Shown here in pieces: positions 52,818 through 62,308 of a stretch of DNA of 64,000 nt. The DNA is taken from positions 4,092,001-4,156,000 of the forward strand of contig NZ_CP087968.1 in NCBI RefSeq assembly GCF_024703895.1, in the 5' to 3' direction. A program made the translations under genes and the position numbers. The stretch is from Nocardioides sp. B-3 (GTDB taxonomy: Bacteria > Actinomycetota > Actinomycetes > Propionibacteriales > Nocardioidaceae). The notes below the pieces were generated by a model. That model was not told the origin of the DNA. It searched no databases and saw only the letters and a program-made list of their open reading frames with translations. Position 1 is the first letter of the stretch, and every line of letters starts with the position of its first letter.

Positions 52818-53709
52818 TCAGCCGCCGAACTGGTGACCCCAGTAGGAGACGGCGGTGCTCTCCCGGGCCACCCAGCGTGAGTCGTCGACCTGCAGGCCCT
52901 CGGTGCCGAACTCGATGTCGAAGCCGGCCGGGCTCCTCACGTAGAACGACACCATCTCGTCATTCATGTGGCGCCCCAGCGTCGCCGACAGCGGTGCCCG
53001 GTGCTTGCGCACGCGCTCGAGCGCGCGGCCGACGTCGTCGAGCTTGTCCACCTCGAGCATGATGTGGACGCACTTCGACGGGTTGGGCATCGGCAGGAAC
53101 GCCAGCGAGTGGTGCCGCGGGTTGATCCCGAGGAACCGCAGCCACACCTTCGTGCCCGGCTCGTTGCCGACGAACTCACCCGGCATCGACATCGAGTCCC
53201 GCAGCCGGAAGCCGAGCACGTCGCGGTAGAACCGCAGCGCCTCGACGTCGTCGCTGACCGGGACCACGATGTGGCCCATGCCCCGGTCGCCGGTGACGAA
53301 CCTTGCGGCGTACGGCGTGACCACGGGCCGTGATTCGTAGGTGATGCCGTGGAAGAGCTCGAAGACGTTGTCGAACGGGTCGCGGAAACGGATCAGCTCC
53401 TGCACCCGTCGCTCGGCCAGCTCGTCGGCGGTGCCCTCGTCGAAGTCGACTCCGGCCTTCTGCAGGTGCTCGCGTGCCTGCTGGAGCGCGTCGTGGTCGG
53501 CCAGCTCCCACCCGGTCGCCGACAGCTCGTCGACGTCGCTCGGGGAAGACCACGAGCCGGGCGGACACCTCGTCGATGCGGTAGTAGAGGTTGTCGGGAC
53601 TGGGCCCGCGGCCGGCGGCGAGGCCGAGCACCTTCTCGGCGAAGCTGCGCCACGCGTCGAGGTCGGTGGAGGCGACGCGGACGTAGCCCATGGACTTGAT
53701 GTCGATCAT
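52818..53709 (-). CDS. hsaC: HsaC, extradiol catechol dioxygenase
   Basis: Fe(II) meta-cleavage dioxygenase opening the catecholic ring A of 3,4-DHSA. About 296 residues with two vicinal-oxygen-chelate domains. Metal ligands: His in GDRGMGHIVVPVSDD, His in SKCVHIMLEVDKLDD and Glu in AGFDIEFGTEGLQVDD. Frame break near 53545 (four C for three). The hsaD stop overlaps its start. Confidence 0.94.
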
Positions 53710-54569
53710 GCCTTCGGCCTTTCGACGTGGCGGTTCAAGAAGTTGACCGCGACCTCGCGGAACTCGTCCGCGGCCTCGATCTGGGCCCAGTGGCCACAGT
53801 TGGGGAACACGTGCAGCTGCGCCTTCGAGATCAGCTTGAGCGCCACCATCGCGCCGTCGAGAGGGTTGACGCGGTCCTCGCGGCCCCGGGTGAGCAGCGT
53901 GTGCTGGCGCAGGCGGTGGGCCTCGCGCCAGAGCATCCCGTCCTCGTAGGTGTCGGGGTTCCAGAACGACATGCCCATGGAGCGCATCGCCTCGCGCGCC
54001 CCGGGCGCGGTGGCGTCGGTGAAGCGCTCCTCGACCAGCTCGTCGGTGACGAGGTCCCGGTTGACCACCATCGTGCTGATGAAGGCGCGCAGCGCCTCGC
54101 GCGTCGGGTCGGCACCGAAGTCCATCAACCGCTGAACGCCCTCCGTGGGGTCGGCGTGGAACAGGTTGAGCGACAGCCCGCCCGGTCCCATCAGCACCAG
54201 CCGCGCGACCCGCTTCGGGTGCTCGAGGGCCAGCCTCATCGCCGTACCGCCTCCGAGGCTGTTGCCCGGGACGTGGAACCGGTCGATGCCGAGGTGGTCG
54301 AGCACGCCGATGACGTGCTCGGCGGCGTGGCGGTAGTAGTTGCCGACGACCTCGGGCTTGCCGGAGGCGCCGAAGCCGGGCTGGTCGACGAGGGTCGTGC
54401 GGAAGTGCTCGGCGAAGCCCGGCAACGCAGCGCCGAAGTTGGACCACGAGGACGCACCGGGGCCGCCGCCGTGGAGCATCACCAGCGGGAACCCTGCTCC
54501 GCTCTCGTAGTAGGCGATCTCGGTGCCCTTGACCTCGACGGTCTGCAGCAGGTCGTCCCCGGAGCTCAA
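53706..54569 (-). CDS. hsaD: HsaD, meta-cleavage product hydrolase
   Basis: C-C hydrolase that splits the ring A cleavage product 4,9-DSHA. Intact, 287 residues. Catalytic Ser in FHVPGNSLGGGTAMRLALEH, Asp in TRGREDRVNPLDGA and His in FPNCGHWAQIEA; oxyanion segment VMLHGGGPGASSWSNF. The start is TTG, two bases from the hsaA stop. Confidence 0.95.
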   Translation of the reverse strand: MSSGDDLLQTVEVKGTEIAYYESGAGFPLVMLHGGGPGASSWSNFGAALPGFAEHFRTTLVDQPGFGASGKPEVVGNYYRHAAEHVIGVLDHLGIDRFHVPGNSLGGGTAMRLALEHPKRVARLVLMGPGGLSLNLFHADPTEGVQRLMDFGADPTREALRAFISTMVVNRDLVTDELVEERFTDATAPGAREAMRSMGMSFWNPDTYEDGMLWREAHRLRQHTLLTRGREDRVNPLDGAMVALKLISKAQLHVFPNCGHWAQIEAADEFREVAVNFLNRHVERPKA

Positions 54570-54570
54570 G

Positions 54571-55741
54571 TCAGTACATCCCCGGGTCGATCTTGTGGCC
54601 GAACTCGAGCTCGCCGAACATCTTCAGCGCGCTCGGGGTCGTTGGCGGCGTGCACCCGGCCGGCGTGGGCATCACGCCGGGCCCCGCTGGAGGTAGGTCC
54701 CCTCGGCGAGCGCCCGCCCACCCGACGCCTCGAACAGCGCGTCGATCGCGTCGATCGCGCGCTGGGTGCCGAGCACTGGTCGCGGCGCACCTTGAGCCGG
54801 AGCTGGAGGGGGATCTTGTCCCCGCGGGCGACGCAGGCCTGCTCCTCGCGGATGTTGGCCATCAGCAGCGCCCGGGCCGCGTCGATCTCGCTGCCGGCGC
54901 GGGCGATCCGCACGGCCGCGAACGGGTCGGAGGACGCCTTCTCGCCGAGGTAGGCAGCCCGGACCCGCTGCTGCTGCATCTCGACGTGCTCGGCATAGGC
55001 ACCCGTGGCCATCCCCACGATCGGACTGGTGATCGTGCTGGTGAACAGCGAGTGGAAGGGCAGCTTGTAGAGGTCGCTCGGGTTCTGCTCCTGACCCGGA
55101 CCGAAGCACCGACCGGTGTCGCTCATCGACAGCGTGAACGCCTCGGGCACGAAGACATCGGTGACGACGATGTCGTTGGAGCCGGTGCCGCGCAGGCCGA
55201 CGACGTTCCAGACGTCGAGGATCTCGTAGTCCCTGCGCGGGATCATGAAGGTCTTGAAGTCGACGACGTTGCCGTCCTCGTTGAAGACCAGACCGCCCAG
55301 CAGCACCCGGGCGGCATGGGCCGAGCCGGACGAGAAGGACCACTTGCCGCTGAGCGTGTAGCCGCCGTCGGCGAGCACCGCCTTGCCGGTCGGGGCGTAC
55401 GACGAGCTGAGCCGGGTGCTCGTGTCGGACCCCCACACGGCTTGCTGCGCCTCGTCGGCGAACAACGCCACCTGCCACGGGTGCACACCGAGCACACTGG
55501 AGATCCAGCCGGTCGAGCCGTCGGCCGAGGCGATCAGCCGGACCGCGGTGAAGAAGTCGACCGGGTCGGACTCGAGTCCGTCGAAGCGCGCGGGCTGCAG
55601 CATCCGGAAGAAGCCGGTCTCCTCGAGCTCCTTGACCGACTGCTCGGGCACCTGACGCAGGCGCTCCGACTCGTCGGCACGCTCACGAAAGCCGGGCAGC
55701 AGGTCTCGGATCGAGTCGAGAACAGGTGAAGGCGTCGTCAT
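54571..55741 (-). CDS. hsaA: HsaA, oxygenase of the 3-HSA hydroxylase
   Basis: FMN-dependent monooxygenase of acyl-CoA-dehydrogenase fold hydroxylating 3-HSA at C4. About 390 residues. Segments: SIRDLLPGFRERADESERLR, ETGFFRMLQPARFDGLESDP, GSTGWISSVLGVHPWQVALF, SGKWSFSSGSAHAARVLLGG, DVWNVVGLRGTGSNDIVVTD, and the end HKIDPGMY. Frame breaks near 54775, 54675 and 54615. First gene of the operon, behind a KstR-type box shared with kstD. Confidence 0.93.
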
Positions 55742-55749
55742 GTCGCCAT

Positions 55750-55768
55750 ACTAGAACCTGTTACAGTT
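55750..55768. promoter_or_regulatory. KstR-type operator between hsaA and kstD
   Basis: ACTAGAACCTGTTACAGTT has a perfect left half-site (TAGAAC) and a right half-site with one change (GTTACA). It lies in the 34-bp gap between the divergent starts, ending 7 bp before the kstD ATG. Confidence 0.8.
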
Positions 55769-55775
55769 TTGCGCC

Positions 55776-57454
55776 ATGAGCACCCCTCTCCCGGAGCAGG
55801 TCGACGTCGTCGTGGTGGGCGCCGGCGGGGCCGGAATGGCCGCCGCACTGGCCGCCGCGTCGAAGCACGGCCTGCGCACGATCGTCGTCGAGAGCAGCGA
55901 GACCTTCGGCGGGTCGACGGCCCCGCTCCGGCGGCGGAGTCTGGATCCCGGGCAACTACGCGCTGCGCGACGCCGGTCAGGTCGACGCCGGTGACCTCGA
56001 CGCCGCCAAGCTCTACCTCGACTCGATCGTCGGCGACACGGTGCCGAAGGTCCGCCGCGACACCTTCCTCGACCGTGGACCCGAGGTGATGGACTTCCTC
56101 CGGGAGCAGACGCCGACGCGCTTCGCGTGGGTCCCGGAGTACGCCGACTACCTGCCCGAGCAACCCGGCGGGCGCGTGCGAGGACGCAGCGTGGAGCCGG
56201 TGCCGATGGACGCGTCGTTCCTCGACGACGAGCTCGGGCGGCTGACGAAGCCCTACACCAAGGCGCCCGCCAACCTGATCGTCACGCAGGCCGACTTCCG
56301 CAAGATCAGCCCGGGCCTGCGCACGCTGCGCGGCCCGGTCACGATGGTCAGGGTGCTGGTGAAGCGGATCATCAGCGGGCTGCGCCGGCAGCGGATGTAC
56401 GCGATGGGCAACGCGATCGTCATCGGGCTCCGGCAGGGCCTCATCGACCACGGTGTCGACGTCCACTACGGCACGCCCCCGGTCGGGCTGGTCACCGAGG
56501 AGGGCCGCGTGGTCGGCGTGTCGGTGATGCGCGACGGGGTCCGCTCGACGATCCGCGCGACGCGCGGCGTGATCCTCGGATCGGGTGGGTTCGAGAGCAA
56601 CCGGGAGCTGCGCGAGAAGTTCCTGCCGCAGCCCACCGACGCGTCGTGGACGACGGGCGCCGCGAGCAACACCGGCGGCGGGCACGAGGCCGGGATCGCG
56701 ATCGGCGCGGCCACCGACCTGATGGACGACGCACGGGTGGGGACCGACGATCCCGCTGCCCAGCGGACCGTGGTTCTGCTCGGCCGAGCGCAACCTGCCG
56801 GGCTCGATCATCGTCAACGCCGGCGGCCAGCGGTTCATGAACGAGGCGCTGCCCTACGTCGAGGCCACCAAGGAGATCTACGCGGCCCATGCGACGGGGC
56901 CCAGCGCCGTACCCGCCTCGGATGGTGATCGACCAGCGCTACCGCAACCGCTACCTCTTCGCCGGGCTCACGCCGCGCACGCCGTTCCCCGGCCGCTGGT
57001 ACAAGTTCGGCACGATCAGGAAGGGCACGACCCCGGCCGACCTCGCCGCCGAGATCGAGGTCCCGCCCGGTGCGCTGGAAGAGACGGTTGCGCGTTTCAA
57101 CGGCTTCGCGCAGAGCGGCATCGACGAGGACTTCCACCGCGGCGAGAGCGCCTACGACAAGTACTACTCCGACCCGCGGGTCAAGCCGAACCCGTCGCTG
57201 CACGCCATCGACGAGGGCCCGTTCTACGCCGTGAAGATCGTCCCCGGCGACCTCGGCACCAAGGGCGGGCTCGTCACCGACGAGCGCGCCCGGGTGCTGC
57301 GGCCCGACGGCACCGCGATCGAGGGCCTGTACGCCGCCGGCAACGTGTCCTGCAGCCGTCATGGGCCACACCTATGCCGGCCCGGGCGCGACCATCGGTC
57401 CCGCCCCGGTGTTCAGGCTACCTCGCCGCGGAGGACATCGCCCATGCCCATTGA
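55776..57454 (+). CDS. kstD: 3-ketosteroid delta-1-dehydrogenase
   Basis: FAD enzyme introducing the C1-C2 double bond in ring A. About 558 residues. FAD-binding VDVVVVGAGGAGMAAALAAA, then SGGGVWIPGN, MDASFLDDELGRLTKPYTKA, GSIIVNAGGQRFMNEALPYV, the C-terminal Tyr/Gly region FYAVKIVPGDLGTKGGLVTD and GHTYAGPGATIGPA. Frame breaks near 55920, 56740, 56895, 57355 and 57410. The stop overlaps hsd4B by 11 bp. In M. tuberculosis kstD and hsd4B are also adjacent. Confidence 0.93.
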
Positions 57455-58285
57455 TCCCCACGTCGCCATCGGCGCGCAGCTCCCCGACCGCACGTTCTCG
57501 TGGTCGGAAACGGACGTGCAGCTCTACGCACTGGCCGTCGGCGCCACCGATCTTCGGCACACCCCCGGAGACCCACGGGCTCCGGGCGCTACCGAGCTTC
57601 GGGATCGTGGCGCCGTCCTTCCACGAGACCGCTCCCCCGCCGCTGGACCTGCCCGGCTGCGAGCTCGACCTCGCGCAGGTCGTGCACGGCGCCCAGTCGA
57701 TCTCGGTGACCGGGCCGATCCCGACCTCGGGCACCGCGACGCTCTCCACCCGGATCTCCGACGTCTGGGACAAGGGCAAGGCGGCCGTCATCTGGCAGGA
57801 GGGCGTGGCACGCTCGGCGTCCGGCGAGGAGCTGTGGACCGTCCGGTCGTCGATCTTCGCCCGCGGCGAGGGTGGCTTCGGCGGGTCCCGCGGCTCGTCC
57901 ACCACGGTGGCGGTCCCCGACCGGGTGCCGGATGCGAGCTCGACGTACGACGTGACGGCGCAGCAGGCGCTGCTCTATCGGCTCTGCGGCGACCGCAACC
58001 CGTTGCACGTCGATCCGGAGTTCGCCGCCTCGGCCGGCTTCCCGGCGCCGATCCTGCACGGCCTGTGCACCTACAGGATCGTGCTCCGCGAGGTCACCGA
58101 GCTGCTCCTCGACGGGGATTCCTCGCGGACCGCGTCGTTCGGGGGCACGCTTCGCGGGCGTGGTGTTCCCCGGCGAGACGATCCACGTCGACGCCCGGCA
58201 GGACGCCGATCGAATCGTCGTCGACGCGACCGTGGGTGCCGACCGGCGGCCCGCTCTCGCGGACTGCCCGGTCACCACCCGATAG
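57444..58285 (+). CDS. hsd4B: MaoC-like enoyl-CoA hydratase, Hsd4B type
   Basis: Double hot-dog hydratase acting on sterol side-chain enoyl-CoA. About 279 residues. N-terminal half without catalytic residues (RALPSFGIVAPSFHE), C-terminal half with the hydratase-2 motif YRLCGDRNPLHVDPEFAASA and FPAPILHGLCTY. Frame breaks near 57553 and 58145; the first is one extra C in a run of five. Follows kstD with overlap. Confidence 0.9.
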
Positions 58286-58287
58286 GT

Positions 58288-59756
58288 CAGCTCAGCTCGA
58301 GACCGGGGTAGAGCGGGTGCTTGACGAGCAGCTCGTCGGCGCCGGCTCCTGGACCCCGCTCCGCGACACCGTCGGCCGGGACGTAGGACGCCTTGCTGGG
58401 GTCGCCCGCCTTGGTGGTGCCCGGCTGGGTGTTCGAGAGCACCTCGACGATCAGCTCGGCGACCCGGTCGAACTCGTCGTGACCGAAGCCGCGAGTCGTG
58501 AGCGCGGGCGTGCCCAGCCGGACGCCGGTGGTGTACCGGGGCGCCGTTGGGGTCGTTGGGGACCGAGTTGCGGTTGGTCACGACGCCGGAGTCGAGCAGC
58601 GCCGACTCCGCCCGGCGGCCGGTGAGGCCGTACTTCGCGACGTCGAGCAGCACGATGTGGTTGTCGGTGCCGCCGGTGACGAGCTTGGCGTCACGGGACA
58701 GGAAGCCCTCGGCGAGCGACTTCGCGTTGTCCGCGATCGCCTGCGCGTAGGTCTGGAACTCGGGCTGGCGCGCCTCGGCGAGCGCGACTGCCTTGGCGGC
58801 CATCACGTGCGACAGGGGGCCGCCGAGCACCATCGGGCAGCCGCGGTCGACGTCGGCCGCGAACTCCTCCTGCGCCAGCACCATGCCGCCGCGCGGGCCG
58901 CGCAGGGACTTGTGGGTCGTGGTCGTGGTGACGTGCGCGAACGGCACGGGGTTCTCGTCGCCGGTGAACACCTTGCCCGCCACCGGGCCCGCGAAGTGCG
59001 CCATGTCGACCATCAGCACGGCACCGACCTCGTCGGCGATCTCGCGCATCTTGGCGAAGTTCACGCGACGCGGGTAGGCGGAGTAGCCGGCCACCAGCAC
59101 GAGCGGCTTGAACTCCCGCGCCTTCGCCGCGACCACGTCGTAGTCGAGCAGGCCGGTCTCGGGGTCGGTGCCGTACTGCTGCTGGTGGAACATCTTGCCG
59201 CTGATGTTGGGACGGAAGCCGTGCGTCAGGTGGCCGCCCGAGTCGAGCGACATGCCGAGCAGGCGCTGGTTGCCGAACTCGTGGCGCAGGGACTCCCAGT
59301 CGGCCTCGGTCAGCTCGTTGACGTTCTTCGCGCCCGGGCAGCTTGAGCGCGGGCGTCTCGATGCGGTTGGCCGGGGATCGACCAGAAGGCGACGAGGTTG
59401 GCGTCGATGCCCGAGTGCGGCTGCACATAGGCGTACGGCGCCCCGAACAGCTCACGCGCGTGCTCCGCCGCCAGCGACTCGACGGTGTCGACGTTCTGGC
59501 AGGCGGCGTAGAAGCGGTGCCCGACCGTGCCCTCGGCGTACTTGTCGCTGAACCAGGTGCCCATCGTGAGCAGGACGGCCGGGGAGGCGTAGTTCTCCGA
59601 TGCGATCAGCTTGAGCGAACCTCGCTGGTCGGCCAGCTCCCGGCGAGTCGCGGCCGCGATGCGCGGCTCCACCGACTCGATGACCTTGAGGGCCTGTTCG
59701 TAGGCGCCCGTCGTCAATTGGGAGAGCGTGAGCTGGGACAGGGAGGCATCCGTCAT
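58288..59756 (-). CDS. glyA: Serine hydroxymethyltransferase (GlyA), long form
   Basis: PLP enzyme interconverting serine and glycine with tetrahydrofolate. About 487 residues, longer than the usual 420. Seen: LKLIASENYASPAVLLTMGT, FSDKYAEGTVGHRFYAACQN, PHSGIDANLVAFWSI, MVDMAHFAGPVAG and the PLP Lys in HVTTTTTHKSLRGPRGG. Frame breaks near 59365, 59340 and 58540. Convergent with hsd4B, the stops being two bases apart. Confidence 0.93.
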
Positions 59757-59840
59757 GGGCGTCAGCCTAGATGTAGCCACGATCGGTCAACGCACGACGT
59801 CCAGAGCAGATAACCTCCGAACGACCGAAGGGACGTACCG

Positions 59841-62008
59841 ATGCGCGATCTCTCCACGGCTCTCCCGGGCGCCGTGTGCGTCGGTTCCGCGCTCCTCCCG
59901 GTCGCCTTGGGCGCGGGTACGCCGCAGGCAGCCCGTGCCGCCGTCTCCCCCTCGATCTCCGTGGCGGGTGCGTCCCGGCTCTACCCGGCCTTCGACCCGG
60001 CGGTCTCCCGCTACGCGGTGCACGCCCAACCCGACGGAACCGTGGGCGTGAACGTGTCGGATGCCCCGTCCGTGTGGTTCAACGGCGTGCCGGACGCCGA
60101 CGGGTCGGCCACGTTCACCGACGCGCAGCCCGGTGACGAGATCTCCGTCTTCATCGGCGACGGCACCGAGCGGCGGGCCTACGCGCTGTACGTCCTGCAA
60201 CCGTCCTTCCCGAAGCTCTCGGCCACGACGACCGGCGCCGCACTGCAGGCGGGCAACATCGCACTGACGATCGACCGGTTCGACCGCCCACCCCGCTACG
60301 AGACGATCGTCGACCGGAACGGCGTCCCCACCTACACCCGTGAGCACACGGAGCGGGTGCTCGACCTCAAGCTCGCTCGCAGTGGCCGGTTCACGGTGCG
60401 CCGGCCGACCACCACTCTCGGCCGGACCGGCGGCGCCCCTCGTCGTGCTCGACGACCAGTTCCACGAGATCCGACGGATCGAGACGATGGGCCTCGTCAA
60501 CACCGACGACCACGACTCCGTGCTGGAGGCCGACGGGTCACGCTGGCTGACGGCCTACGAGCCCGACCCGGACACCGGCCCGGTCGACTCGGTCGTGCAG
60601 CACGTCACCGCGGACGGCGTCGTGGACTTCGAGTGGTCGAGCGCTGCTCACGCCGACGAGACGATGGCGCCCGGCGACGCGGACTACGCCCACCTGAACT
60701 CGATCGACGTCCAGCCGAACGGCGACGTGCTGGTGTCCTTCCGCCACCTCAGCTCGGTCTTCCTGATCGCCAGCCGGGCCCACGACGGGCACGAGTCGGG
60801 TGACGTCATCTGGAAGCTGGGCGGTCGGGACAGCAGCTTCAGGTTCCCCTGACGGCGAGGGCGGGCCCTGCGCCCAGCACTCGGCCTCACTGCTGCCCAA
60901 CGGCAACGTCCCGGTGTACGACAACGGCTCGATCCCGTTCTTCGGCAACTACTGCGTCGACCCCGCAGCCCCCGACGGCCCGGCCGTCGCGCGACCCTCG
61001 ACCCGGATCGTGGAGTTCGCACTGACCGGCACCGAGGCGACCGTCGCCCGCACCTACGGCCCTGCCGACCGGTTCACTGGTTCATGGGTTCGGCCGCCCG
61101 ACTCCCCGACGGGCACGTCCTCATCGGCTGGTCGGCGGACACCGCCGCCATCTCGTCGGAGACGGATTCGAGCGGCACGACGCTGTGGTCCCTGTCCGAC
61201 GAACGGTGGGCGCAGGACGACCCACAACCGTCGGCCTACTTCAGCTATCGCGCCGCACTGGTGCCGAACCGCGACGGCTTCGACCCCCGGGTCACCGTCG
61301 ACGGGCCTGCGGACGGCGTGACCGTTGCCCGGGGTGTCGACGTTGCCGTGTCGTTCTCGTGCCGGGACACCGGCGGCTCCACCCTCCAGTCGTGCGACGG
61401 CCCCGTCGGGGAGCGACTCGACACCACCACCGCTGGCGCGCACACTGGCAGGTTACGGCGCGCGACGGGTCGGGGCGGCAGACCACCGTCACGCGCACCT
61501 ACACCGTGACGCCGGCGCCGGTGCCGACCAGCACTGCCACGGCGACGCCGTCGACCACCGCGACGAGTGCACCACCGGTCGCCACTCCTCCGCAGGTGGT
61601 CGCCGCGCCTCGCCCCGACCTCGCCGTCCGAACGACCCCCGGCTCCCGGGTCGGCGCCGGTGAGCTCTCCCCCGACATCCCAGACGGCGATCCTTCGTCT
61701 GCGCAGCGCCGTCGGCGTCTTCCGGGTCCGCCTCACCAACACCGGGACCGCATCGGGCCGGATGACGTTCCACGCCCCGAGCGGGAGGGGCCGCGGCGCG
61801 GTTGCCATCACCTATCGCTCCGGCGGCGAGGGACCGGACGAACGCCGTGTCCCGGGGGTGGCGCACGCCCCGCCTCGCCCCCGGACAGAGCATCCGGGTC
61901 TGGGTGCGGGTCGCGCTCCGCCGTACGGACTCGCAGAAGTGGCGGCTGCCGCTGCGCGCGACCGGCGGCAGGGCGATCGACCGGGTCGTGGTCGACATCC
62001 GACGCTGA
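59841..62008 (+). CDS. Secreted arylsulfotransferase-like (ASST) beta-propeller protein
   Basis: About 720 residues, exported (MRDLSTALPGAVCVGSALLP, then an Ala-rich cut region). An N-terminal domain is followed by a propeller with AHLNSIDVQPNGDVLVSFRH and the family signature DVIWKLGGRDSSF, then CAQHSASLLPNGNVPVYDNG. The C-terminus has an immunoglobulin-like part, a Pro/Thr linker and a final beta domain. Frame breaks near 60430, 60850, 61080, 61450, 61675 and 61855. Substrate unknown. Confidence 0.78.
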
Positions 62009-62146
62009 CCTCGGTGTGACGTGCGCCGCACGACCGGGGTGAATCCCGCATGAACATCACACGCGTGTCTCATCATGTGGCGCGGCGTCTCTCATCATGA
62101 GATTTCGCCTTGTCGGGAGGGTGTCCGACCGTTGAGACTCCTTGAC
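62009..62146 (+). promoter_or_regulatory. Promoter region of the sulfite-reductase gene with a 22-bp-spaced direct repeat
   Basis: TCTCATCATG occurs at 62068-62077 and 62090-62099, exactly 22 bp apart (two helix turns), and the second copy is part of a short palindrome CTCATCATGAG. A small hairpin (GTCGG and CCGAC) follows at about 62112-62128. This could be an operator for a sulfur-responsive regulator upstream of the leader peptide. Confidence 0.45.
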
Positions 62147-62235
62147 ATGACTCTTGCTGTGACGTCCAAGTTCCTCGTGGTCCGACGCCACGTGGACTTC
62201 AGGCGCACCCGCAGCTCGATGTGTTGGCATCGCTG
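62147..62235 (+). CDS. Cysteine-containing leader peptide upstream of sulfite reductase
   Basis: A 29-codon ORF starting ATG ACT CTT; it ends VRRHVDFRRTRSSMCWHR then TGA. RRHVD followed by Arg and Ser and a terminal Cys is the pattern of the short leader peptides found upstream of sulfur-assimilation operons in actinobacteria, where ribosome stalling at the Cys codon is thought to report cysteine supply. The start may instead be a GTG inside. It ends 73 bp before the sulfite reductase ATG. Confidence 0.65.
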
Positions 62236-62308
62236 ATTCGCCGCCAGTCACCCGCACTTCCGCGCTCACCGTCGCGCGCGGCCCTCAGCGAACAGGATCA
62301 CCCCCTCC

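Noticed and set aside
55750..58285. kstD as a pseudogene because of five or more frame breaks
   Set aside because: All catalytic and FAD segments are conserved across the breaks, and the two I resolved (57355 and 57410) are single extra bases, which is not the pattern of decay.
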